The translations under genes and the position numbers were made by a program. Positions 36,101 to 45,650 of a DNA stretch of 64,000 nucleotides are shown one piece after another (position 1 is the stretch's first letter; each line of letters begins with the position of its first letter). This DNA comes from Rhynchonema sp. JSB1_4 (Eukaryota > Nematoda > Chromadorea > Monhysterida > Xyalidae): positions 62,001-126,000 of the forward strand of contig JASAMV010006278.1 in the NCBI GenBank assembly GCA_030248065.1. Reading direction: 5' to 3'. The notes beneath the pieces are model-generated. The model saw nothing but the letters and a program-made list of their open reading frames with translations. It ran no database searches and was not told the origin of the DNA.

Positions 36101-38916
36101 CGTTCTACCACAGGTGATGACACTCGGTCAACAGCCCTATCACGGTCAGACCAACTTCGATGTGCTGAACTTTGTGCGACGCGGCGGGCGATTGCAACGA
36201 CCACAGTATTGTCCGCAGACAATGTAAGTCCCGCTTTTTGGGGTGGTGAAACATTTTGTCTCAGGAGCTTTTGGCTGACGATGCATCGACAGACGGAGGC
36301 GGAGTTGGACAATTAATGGGCCTTGGAGATATTTTGATCAGCATAAAAACTGTTCCCCACGCTCCCAATGTACAATTTGTACGGTGGTCAAAACTAGTGC
36401 TGCAACTATGTGTATCTCTCAAAACCGTCCATTATTGTGTTGGCTGACATTGACAGACAAATTCAATCATTTAGTGTGTCTAAAATGTGCAATTCACAAT
36501 TAAGGTTACATTTCAGTTACGATCAAATGGACAAATGCTGGGCGGAGCGACCTGATGACCGACCGAACTTTGCCGAATTGCGTCTGCAACTGGCCAAATT
36601 GACACAACAGCACGTCGAGCTGCAATCCGACGAACCATATCCCCCGCAGCCCTACCACAGCAGTTTCCCACAACATCCATCAACCAGCGCTGCCAGCACT
36701 GCGCTTGCTGACAGCAATGCCCGAGCCGGCGGGGGTTAGTTATGATGAAACACATTGCTTGATTTATGGGAAAGCGTTCAGTTTGTGCTTATATATGTAC
36801 ATACATGTATATCTGCGTATTGTGCGACGGTTCAGTCCCAGGGCACAGGTTCAGGCCCGGCCATTCAGGCCCGACTGGAGCCTAAGCCTAAGCCTATAAA
36901 TAGGTCTAATGTGCTGAGCCTGAATCGGCCGGGCCTGACAAACTGGTCCTGAATAGGCCGGGCCTGAACTTCCGGGCCTGAAAAGTCGCGGAATAATATC
37001 TGCGACATCCTCAGCCACCTAACCCCATTAATACATATCTACCTACAGGTGCTCGCTACAGCCGGGGTGGTGTAACGAATCCGTCGTTTTCTCGACATCC
37101 TACCGACCTAGATGTGAGCCCACACGGATCGGCCGAGGGCAACGTGAGGATATTTGCCACCAACAAAAGTGCAAAGTTCAAACGGGGAGAAGGTCAGGCT
37201 TGCGTGATCTCACAACATGTTTTTTGCGATTGCCCGTTGTTTCTACCTGTTTTTGCAGACGAGCAGGTCATCGTCAGAGAAAAAGCACCAGGTGGCAAAC
37301 AAATGCATTTGCGATGTTTTCTATGATCACTTAGCAAAACCTCGAACTCACTGTCTATCTCTGACGATCGTCTGATGCTTCAGTGAACGCGCAGTCGATG
37401 CGTGACGATCCGAAAAGCGTGACCAATCGGCAGCGACGTGCGTTTTCATTCAAATCGCTCAGAAAAGATAAGGAACCACCGCCGAGACCGGTTAGTGGCA
37501 ACGTTGCCAAAGTTATGAGCAAGATTCAAATATGATCGTGATACAGTATTTACGAGTTGAACCGAACCGATCATCTTCTCGTCATGGGTCCGATCCCCAT
37601 AATGTGAGTTGTGCACGGCGTGTTTTCCAGTTTCGACCCGATGTGGGGGGCGGTTTCACAGACGGGATGTGCACCAGATCATCATCAGTGCGAATGCGCC
37701 AAGTGACCTAAAAAGGGACACACGCACGTTCATAGTCGCGTAAAACATAACTAGAGCGAACGCACAAGCAAATTCGTCATGAGCATTTTTTCAACTATTT
37801 GCAGCCATCCAAGGAGGACCTAACGCAACTGGAGCGCACCCGTGCCTCCACCGATGGCCGCCCCCTGAGCACTATATCGTCGGGAGGGGAGTCCTACACG
37901 ACAAACAGGGCCGACTACGAAGCCGGACTGTTCAAGGGAAACACGAACTTTCAGATGACTGAACGGTACGTTTTTTGTTTTGAAGAAACGCGTACATGTT
38001 TTTAGTTTTATTGGTAAAGCGACCTTTCAAGCGGTCGGTGTTCGCGCGGCGTTTCTATAAAAAAATCGGCGATCCAAACAAAAGAATCGCCATTGCCCTG
38101 CCGTAGTTCAACCGTAATCTTCGTGCAGCCTAGCTTCAAAATTAACACCGCGTGCCCCATCTCATTTCAGGGGTTTCGGCGGGTCATCGAACCCGGCCTA
38201 CAGCCCAACGGGTGCGTCCGAGTCTGACAACTACTATTGTACATCCAATTCAAGTCGTCCCGCGGTGTCCCCGGTGTCAGAGTTGTCAATTCTGCCTTCA
38301 CCCAGTGACTCGACCGCTTCACATCGCTACATACCCAGGCCGATCAGTGGAGGGAATTATGCCAAGTGAGTCACTATTCACTTCAGATGTTTGCGAACAG
38401 AAACTTTTTGTGACCAGAACGTGGTCTCACAACAACAGTGAGCTTTTCCGTTCTTTTCCGTTTCGATCTGTTTTCACAGACGGTGCCAAAGTCATCTCCA
38501 GTACGAATGCACCAAATTGTCCCAAAAGTCGAGCATTGCATTTTGACACCTGTCTCTTTCTTGTGTCGACAGACGTTAAAAACATCATTTTGCCCAAAGT
38601 AAAAGTTCATGTACATATATGCGCAGTCTCAAAAAAAATGCAAAACACTATGTGCAGACGTGCCCGTCGACCGGCCCCAACCGCCCCGCCCCCAGCCCCA
38701 CCCACGGTCACAGTTCGCACTCCGTCCACCGACTACACTGATGTGGATCTAACCGTGGACAGCAGAACATCGATGGAACTGCGTCGTTCACAAGTTGGTA
38801 TGCCGCAACCCAATTATTCCATGACCATTCCGATTAGTCCGACTGATGTTTCACACGATGATGACAACAGCAGACACAGCAGAAGTGGGCTGACGTCGAA
38901 GCCGAGTGAAGTGTGA
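21148..38916 (+). CDS. ROS1-like (rol-3): ROS1/Sevenless/ROL-3-type receptor tyrosine kinase
   Basis: This is a single-pass receptor kinase of about 2,720 residues. My exons include 21148-21366, 21430-21504, 21585-21729, 21914-22224, 22318-22380, 22457-22696, 23266-23395, 23590-23739, 24023-24222, 24480-24574, 24974-25211, 25577-26545, 26911-27105, 27237-27373, 27696-28156, 28415-28622, 28882-29108, 29420-29685, 29787-30058, 30270-30452, 30651-30891, 31192-31399, 31742-31858, 32158-32370, 32715-32931, 33106-33229, 33314-33471, 33567-33662 (TM), 33765-33908, the kinase exons 33995-36734, and tail exons to 38916. The ectodomain alternates FN3 domains with YWTD-like propeller blades ([29 protein letters not shown]), as in ROS1. 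The N-terminal segment is Cys-rich after a hydrophobic stretch. Phases agree throughout except between 26545 and 26911, where a 26-nt exon (26768-26793) would restore frame. Ligand and role are not deducible here. Confidence 0.93.
22962..23237. repeat. Near-perfect palindrome inside a ROS-like gene intron
   Basis: The arms are 22962-23075 and 23124-23237 (about 114 bp, roughly four mismatches) around a 48-bp loop. The left arm carries CATGCATTCTTACAG, a good splice acceptor, followed by an open frame in phase with the preceding exon. The gene model works without using it, so it may be a non-coding foldback or a duplicated exon. Confidence 0.8.
26768..26793 (+). other. Candidate 26-nt micro-exon made from a dispersed repeat copy
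   Basis: The neighbouring exons (ending 26545 in phase 0, starting 26911 needing two bases) cannot be joined directly. A segment starting after TTGCGCAG and ending before GTGGGTG, encoding SGGAHQITV, has exactly the right length modulo 3. It lies within a copy of the GGTGCACCAG(G)TCATCG dispersed family. This is inference; another exon may have been missed. Confidence 0.35.
33567..33662 (+). other. Transmembrane exon of the ROS-like receptor
   Basis: The exon encodes [20 protein letters not shown] and a few following residues, one strongly hydrophobic helix. It separates the last FN3 domain from a basic juxtamembrane start (VMRRRSGKK) in the next exon. Confidence 0.9.
33995..36734 (+). other. 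Tyrosine kinase domain exons of the ROS-like receptor
   Basis: Exons are 33995-34128, 34210-34274, 34648-34777, 35062-35227, 35740-35897, 36114-36223 and 36517-36734. The glycine loop is [12 protein letters not shown], the ATP lysine is in VAIK (34126-34128), the catalytic loop is HRDLAARN (Asp at 35161-35163), and the magnesium loop is DFG (35742-35750). The activation loop [18 protein letters not shown] has the YxxxYY pattern of the ROS/ALK/insulin-receptor group. The usual APE reads AHE here, with codon CAC at 35826-35828 where CCN is expected. The domain otherwise looks complete and active. Confidence 0.92.
36740..38916 (+). other. Cytoplasmic tail exons of the ROS-like receptor
   Basis: The tail follows the kinase domain through 37049-37192, 37384-37490, 37805-37965, 38171-38365 and 38658-38916. 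It is Ser/Pro-rich with candidate phosphotyrosine docking sites NPAY, DNYY, DYTDV and NYSM, and ends KPSEV. A GGCC foldback lies in the intron at 36840-36985. Confidence 0.85.
36840..36985. repeat. GGCC foldback repeat in a kinase-tail intron
   Basis: TTCAGGCCCGGCCATTCAGG on the left pairs with CTGAATAGGCCGGGCCTGAA on the right, with two further TCAGGC/GCCTGA units between. It resembles the GGGCC arrays of 1.7-3.0 and 11-13 kb in composition but has a different unit. Confidence 0.6.
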
Positions 38917-40149
38917 TTAGGTTGATGTTTCATTGTCTTGCTTGGTTTGTACGTGCCACTTATGGCTCACTTGGTCACAATTTCTACTTCACGTTCCGCA
39001 GATTAGCCTTTATGAACGTTTCCTTTCCTTTATTATATGCAGCAGCTACATAAATGGTTGTGATGCCATCTGTGCTTTGCTTTGTGATGATGTTTCATGT
39101 GAAATACTAATGCGCTACAGCAAGTATGCGTGCACGGGTGCTTTACTCATCTATTATTTTGTTTGTTTTGCTTGCAGTCGTTCGTTTTCAACAGTATTCA
39201 ACAACTCTTTATCTTACATATCGTATCCTAGATCGAATGTTGTAGCATAGGTGGCATGTTATTTCACGCCTTTCATTCCTGAGAAGCTGCACAATCAGCT
39301 ATGGACCAAAATTATAGAAATTGGGCGATCAAACAAAATTATATATTAACTGTAATTCTTTTGCCACTGTCTGTCACTTGTGCAGTCTATTTAATTTTGT
39401 TTTATTGTTGTTGTTCTTCTTGACGACTTCGGTGCTTATTGTTCAGTGATAGCGAAATAAAAATTCTGTTTCGAGACGACAATAATTGATGTTTCATAAC
39501 ACACACAAGCGATGAACTGAACCAATTTTAGTACCCACTGTTTACCCTGGGATTGATTGATGCATGTGTACAATCCAACATGCCTAATCTCCTCTGCGAC
39601 GAAGTGCAACTCGCAATGACATAATGCGGGACACGAGCAAAGTTAACCTTTTCATCTTCGTCAATGAACTACAGTGTAACTTTTGTAACTGTGAACACTT
39701 TGATTGGTACCACAACTTTCTCAAGGCCGATCAAAAATCTCCGTTTGCCACTTTTTTAACCATGTATGTAATGTGGCTTTTTGTGGCAGAACTCAGTTGT
39801 CACTTTGAAGGACGAACTTTGTAATCTGACCTTTATGAATAAGAACGTTGTACTGTACGAAATGTAAACTGAGTATAAGTCGGCTGTTGACCGATTTCTG
39901 TAATGTAACTTTGGAATATTAGTACCACGCGTGGAAGCCCGGCTCGAACTCGTGTGGATAGTTTTCATCATAAACCTCGTCAAAAGGGCCGGTCATATAT
40001 TTCTACAGCGCTTACAAAAGTGGTATAACACACGGCCTAAAATTCCGCATTTGATATGAACGTTTACATACATACTTCCACACTATTTTGTTCAACAAAG
40101 TTTCATTCATAAGTTTTACGATATGGTGTGGTAGTTTTCTCCACGCATC
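38917..40149. other. Spacer with polyadenylation signal and TGATGTTTCA cluster
   Basis: A consensus AATAAA lies at about 39456-39461, 540 bases after the receptor stop codon. Three TGATGTTTCA copies lie within 600 bases (about 38923, 39088, 39487), plus one inside the last exon (38844). No gene was recognised. Confidence 0.55.
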
Positions 40150-42599
40150 ATGTGCGCAGTGAGAACCTATCTGGTTATATTTTTTGGATCTCTGACAATT
40201 GGACACTGCGTAAGCCTGAGACAGCCGCCTTGCTCAGACAGGCATCGTCTCTGTCCGCAGGCGTACTATCGAACAGCTGCTTGCACCGATGTGAAACATC
40301 ACTGGTTCAACTGGACAATGACATATTGTGCGAAAACGTGTGGCGTGTGTGAACGAAAAGTCATACCATCCACATCATCCACTATTTCGGTGGCTAGAGG
40401 TATTGAATAATTAGCGTCGGGTATAATAGCACTACAAATTCAAGTAACATTTTTCAACTTAAAATTATCACAGGCCACGTTTGTGGTCGTCAATCGGTCA
40501 TACCCGATCTGCGTCTCATGCATCGACGATCGCGTCGACTTGTGTGTTAGTGCTTCTTCGATTTCACCAGTTGACTTTCGTGAATTTCTACCTTCACGAC
40601 TTTCTTGTCGCCCATGACTTCGTAACTAATGTGACTTTAACTGACATGGCCTAATGACATTCATGACTTTTTGACTTTTTGGCTGACATGACTTTTTCAC
40701 CGACTTGACCTTTACATTCATAACCTTTTGACTTTCTTGACTGAAATGTTCCATTCGTGACTTTTTTACCATCCTGCCTTTTTGACTTTCATGAGCGTCT
40801 TTCATGCAGACAGTGACCCGGCGCGACCGCACAGCTGGCCGTGGGCGGTGTTGTTGGCGGGCAAGAAGTCCACGCAACGCAGCTACAATCAACGATGTGG
40901 CGGGGCCATACTTGACAACACACATGTGCTCACCGCCGCCCACTGTGTGTCAGTTACGGACATTGATTCAATAATGAAACATCAGTCAATCATTCCTGTT
41001 GCACAGTTATAGGCCGTTGTGTTTGCAATGTACTCCACCAAAAGAATCGCACATCATTGTGCTTTTTGTTTTACGCAGATGATCGATGCCCCAGGTCATC
41101 GTCAGTGCAAATGTACCAGAATGGCAACGTAATCCAAAAACATCGACGAACTCGTTCCCAACTACCTGGTGTTATAATGCTGGTATGGTAAATTATTTTC
41201 CGTCATTTCTTTTAATTTGCAGCCACCCAACTCGACAGGAGCGTGGAGTGATCGAAGGACTTCGTGTGCACGTTGGGGTGCACAATCGATACTCAAAGAC
41301 TGCCAGTGGCGTGCATCAAGTGGTGCATATTGACACACATCCACAATATGTCAATGGATGGTTTAATGATGATATTGCGGGTATTCAATTTCATCTGTTT
41401 TGATTTGCATTACGCAGAAGTTTCGTCCGGTTTTTTATTTGGTGGTTGAGCAGGACATCGTTAGTGCGAGTGCACCAAACGGCACAAAATGAAATGAGAT
41501 CGCTTATTTCACCCACTTTCAGTTTTGACCGTCTCTCCTCCCATTCAATTCAACAAACACGTGCAACCAGTGTGTTTGCCCCAAGTTGCACCACGTAGCG
41601 GTTCACAATGTTTCATCGTTGGATGGGGAAAAGACGAATGTTAGAAACCACACGATTTCTGATGAAATTTGGTGATCAGATCGAATTTTGAACTTTTTTT
41701 ATTTTTGCATTTGGGAACAACTGTAACGCTATTTAAGGCTGATTAGATTGGTAAATAATCACAATTACCACATACGTAGATGCACGCCTTTCGTCAGAAA
41801 AGGCCTTGTGACCCGGCACAAGACTGATATTGGGTCTGATCATCAGGTTTGATAACGGTTCAACTTAATTATCGTCATAATCATATTTCCTTCGAGCAAG
41901 ATATTATCCAAACTGTATGCTTACGACGGCAGATAACCGTTTCCCGAGCGCACTACAGCAAACACTGGTCACAGTGGTCGGGGCTGATCGATGTCGCTAT
42001 CCGTCCGCGTCGTTTCGACCGAACAAAATGTTGTGCGGTCAAGCGTATGGACAATCGATGGCGAAAATCGTCAGTGTTCGAGAACATTTATTAGCTCTGC
42101 ATTCACAGCAAAATCTTTGGAGTTCGCTCAGCACCAGCAATGCCAACTAATATCGGTATAGCAAAATTTTATCACATGAAATTCTCGCGCCCACTTTTGA
42201 AAGCGAGTTGGTCATGTTTCGATGGGATTTCGCGCTGGAGTTGCAATGACCACTTCGATCTGCGCAATAGAACAACATTTACGCTGGTCAAAACCAGTGC
42301 TCTGCTGCTACGATAGGACCCCTAATCGGATTAACAGCTTTGGTTTGCAATGTAGAATTTGTGACCAAATAATGTCAGTCTCAGCATCAGGGTTGGATGT
42401 GGCCTCAAGGGACATTATGCAGTAGGAAGGATGTGTCTTATTTCGATTACAGGGTGATTCCGGTGGACCACTGGTGTGCCATATCGGCAGTCGCTGGGTG
42501 GTACAGGGTGTGCTGTCGTATGCGCCCAGCGGGGGACGATGGCCGCAAAGCTACACCAAAGTGTGCAACTATGTCCGTTGGATAAACGAACGGCTGTGA
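40150..42599 (+). CDS. Secreted ShKT-domain trypsin-like serine protease (S1)
   Basis: Seven exons, 40150-40399, 40474-40545, 40810-40948, 41223-41380, 41523-41639, 41933-42069 and 42453-42599, give 339 residues in phase. A signal peptide (MCAVRTYLVIFFGSLTIGHC) is followed by a six-cysteine ShKT domain (PPCSDRHRLC ... CAKTCGVC), a short linker, then an S1 protease domain. The triad is present: His in LTAAHC (40941-40943), Asp in NDDIA (41371-41373), Ser in GDSGGPL (42459-42461). Three features are odd. The mature N-terminus appears to be LVYS after SRR rather than IVGG. Cys191 and Cys220 both seem absent. No Asp is seen at the position that sets trypsin specificity. It is probably extracellular. 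Substrate is unknown. Confidence 0.85.
40640..40805. repeat. Degenerate TGACTTTTTGACTTT low-complexity repeat
   Basis: Imperfect units of (C)ATGACTTTTTGAC fill the intron immediately before the protease exon at 40810. The run supplies a long pyrimidine-rich tract upstream of the CATGCAG acceptor. Confidence 0.6.
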
Positions 42600-43721
42600 T
42601 GTTTCAAAGTTATTGTTGAAATATTGTTCGTGCAGTCTTGATCCCTGTTTCTCAGTAAACACTGTGATGTTTCATAAAAATTACTGATATGTTGTTCGTG
42701 CAATTTTTAACGCACCTGTTTCAAATACGGTTGCGATTTTCAAAATCAACGATGAATAATGTTGTTCCCAGCAGAATCTGAGTCAGCTCCGTCAACTATA
42801 CAAAACATGAGCTAAACACTTTTATAAACTCGGGTACAACTCATCTGTCTGATTTTTTGACTGCGTCTGTCCCAGACAATATCAATGATACAAATACAGA
42901 AACGAAATGACAAAAACGGGGCATTCATAACGAAATACCCTGAGAATGTCAAATTGCTAAATTCAAGTGAACCAAGTGTGTGGAGCAGGTTTGAAGTCTA
43001 CGAAAGACTTGCCAGCAGCACAATAGCCGTCTCAGTTTTTCCTCTAATTCTGATTTATTCAGTCTAATGAACGGTATCTTTGCTTTATCCAACTGAAACG
43101 AAGTACATACAACATGTGGCAGGCAAATTCTGAAAGGATGGCTTCCTGGAACATTAGTAAGTGCAAAGTGGAGAAGCCATAATTATTGTCCAGGGGCGAA
43201 AAATGAAGCCGTATCAAAACTTTGTGACCGAATGTGTTCCGCTTGCTCACGTATTTTATTGTGCCAAGGATATTTCGAAATTTATACCATTAATTTCATT
43301 AATTCGACCAAGTTCCTGAACAGCTGCAGTAACAGATAACCTTCACGCTGGGCAGTCACGTTAAGACAAACTCCCAGTTTGATGCAGGCCAGTATCAACA
43401 GCATATTTCAGTCACTCGCCCCACCCGAAGAACGAGAAACATATCCGTGGCAGCACCCAACAATAAGACCCTGCGTTGGCTGACCGGTTTATCGGTGGCA
43501 CAGCCATTTGTCACGTGTTCATTTTGGATCTTCTTTATCTGGAAACAGCAGGACATCGGTGCTGTAAATGATGGCGCAACGCTACGGTATAGGTTTTAGG
43601 ACCGTAATTCTATTACAGTAACCGAATGTATATGTACGTAATTGGGCGGCACTGCCTCAGCTTTTGGACCGTATTTTGGGATTGAGGCCAATGAAACATT
43701 TTAAAACGCTGGTCAAACTTA
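42600..43721. other. Intergenic spacer
   Basis: No supported gene. An open stretch at about 43334-43602 lacks an ATG and ends in a dispersed-repeat fragment (AGCAGGACATCGGTGCTG). TGATGTTTCA occurs over the protease stop codon (about 42597) and again at 42665. Confidence 0.45.
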
Positions 43722-44011
43722 GGGCTCCACCAGATAGACCCGAAACCCGAAACCCGAAACATAACTTTTTTCTATGTCCATGTTTCGGGTTTAGAAAAAC
43801 CCGAAACCCGAAACACAAAGCATGATAATCGAAAATGTTTCGGTCTTACCACTTGTAGCTGACGTGCACAATTTATACAGTCAGTCGAAACATTTGCGAT
43901 TATCATGCTTCGTGTTTCGGGTTTCGTTCCGTAACAAAACCCGAAACCCGAAACATGGACATATGTAGAAAAAATTTATGTTTCGGGTTTCGGGTCTATC
44001 TGGTGGAGCCC
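43722..44011. mobile_element. PIF/Harbinger-like MITE with TTA target duplication
   Basis: This is a 290-bp palindromic element starting GGGCTCCACCAGATAGACCC and ending with its exact inverse. It is flanked by TTA on both sides (43719-43721, 44012-44014). Inside the ends are repeated CCCGAAA units, and the arms pair almost end to end (for example AGCATGATAATCG with CGATTATCATGCT-like sequence). Termini beginning GGG and a 3-bp TTA duplication fit the PIF/Harbinger superfamily. No transposase. Confidence 0.85.
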
Positions 44012-44059
44012 TTAATAATGCGTTAACTTCACAAAGGCTAATGTCAATAGAGGCCAACC

Positions 44060-44125
44060 CTAACTTACCCAGCTTGCCCCATTTACCCTTACCCTTACCC
44101 TTATCCTAACCTAACCCTTAGCTGT
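44060..44125. repeat. Telomere-like CCCTTA/CCTAAC array
   Basis: The run CCCTTACCCTTACCCTTATC, followed by CTAACCTAACCC, is a short interstitial array of telomere-like units. It lies between a MITE and the next gene. It is too short and irregular to be a chromosome end. Confidence 0.6.
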
Positions 44126-44219
44126 GTACTTGGATGCAGCATCCACCAAGAGTTTGTAACGGCCTACGATGCAGCATGAGTATCAGCAATACAATTCCCA
44201 CATCTGGTAAAGCATACTT

Positions 44220-45209
44220 ATGTACTTAACCGCCCTCCATTCCCTGCACAGATTCCTTCTGCTGGTACTACCTCACTTCGTGGCGGCCGTCGTTGGTTTC
44301 CTGATCATTGTGCCCTATCGATCTGCCGATCGCCACCATCGATTGCCTCTGATCATCTATCTGGTTCTTCTAATCGTGTGCATTCTGCTGGTGATTGCGT
44401 CACTGTTGGCCACGGCCATCATTCAATATCAACGATCCAAAATGTTTGATTCCACCGAGCTGATGCTTCACCACAGCGTATGGGTGATAGCACAACTTGG
44501 ATTTCTCACCTTTATTGGTTCGCAGTTTTCCAAGAGAATTTTGATGAATGCCGAGGAAGAAATTCAACATTATACCAGCGATTTTACAATTATTTCAGGT
44601 TTCATAGACATCGCGCTGGTCAGTTTGGTCACTGTTGTGTTGAACTGCTGTGGCGCATCAGTCAATGAAATGTCTGGTGAGCTGTTAGGATCTTTTTAAT
44701 CACAATAAGCGTCAAGCCAACTGAAAGCGAATCATTGTGGGCGTATCAGGTTTGAAAAGAAGGACTGTGGACCACTGTTGGTTGCTTGGAGAGCAATTAA
44801 AATTGAAGCTAAACTGCAAATGCAGTGAAGGTTCATTTGGTGTCTGGAAACAGCCCTGGTCGCAGTGCATTCCTTCAAATTTGATACTTCCTCATCTTTG
44901 TCTTCAAATCAAAATTGATTAAAATTTGCAGCCGATACGATCACGGTACCAATCAGCACGATCCGAGTGCCCTACCACCCCTACCCTCACACACCCCCGC
45001 CCACCTACAATGTTGTGGTTCCCCACTACCCCTTTGAACAAGATACGCACTCCAGCAGAGCTCATCCAACACCAAGCACATCTGATCAAATGCAACAGGA
45101 TCCTGACTACGTGAACGTGAATAACTTGCGAAAATTGTCAGTCAACAATCCGGGTTTAGACTCCCCACCGCCGCCCTATCAACGCACTGAAACACGTCGA
45201 ACGATGTGA
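44220..45209 (+). CDS. Four-transmembrane protein with C-terminal PY motifs
   Basis: Two exons, 44220-44676 and 44932-45209, give 244 residues in phase. The first exon encodes four hydrophobic helices: about FLLLVLPHFVAAVVGFLII, LPLIIYLVLLIVCILLVIA, VWVIAQLGFLTFI and IDIALVSLVTVVLNCCG. The second encodes a cytosolic-looking Pro/Tyr-rich tail with PPPTYNVV and PPPPYQRT, sites for WW-domain ubiquitin ligases. The topology and PY motifs recall LAPTM-type lysosomal membrane proteins, but sequence identity was not demonstrated. The start is uncertain: the ATG at 44220 opens the frame, and an upstream exon could exist, but no in-phase one was found. AATAAA follows at about 45636, just before the next gene. 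Confidence 0.7.
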
Positions 45210-45650
45210 GAATTTTGAGGCGTTTTTTTGGAATGACGTTTTGGCATACATACTGTAGATTAATCTTTCAAACCGTTGGCGAAATAGTGCTTGCTGTGTT
45301 TTTTGTGTTTGTAGAAACGTTTCATTTCGTTTGTTCGTGCCAAGTAAATTTTTAAATTTACAGTGAACCGAATGTAAGGTTGATAAAACCACATGTTATC
45401 GATTATTCAGTATTATACGCCTTACACACTGGGCACATAAATACATATGCGCAAACTGCATTGCATCCATACCCTGCAAGACCATAAAACATTGGAAATA
45501 CAGACTTGCAGGTACACGTACAAAACCCAGACTCCAGGTCCAGACACAACTCTTCTACAGTTTTCAGTTGGCACAAACTTGAACTTTTCTACAAATAACA
45601 AAAGGCGGTCATTTTGATCTGTTTCGGACATTAAAAATAAAATTCATCTG

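Noticed and set aside
37240..37326. Exon-like segment after TTTTTGCAG in the kinase tail
   Set aside because: It is a copy of the dispersed CAGGTCATCGTCA repeat; exons 37049-37192 and 37384-37490 join in phase without it.
43334..43602. Possible first exon of the 4-TM gene
   Set aside because: It has no ATG, its hydrophobic part overlaps a dispersed-repeat fragment, and its phase does not join to 44220.
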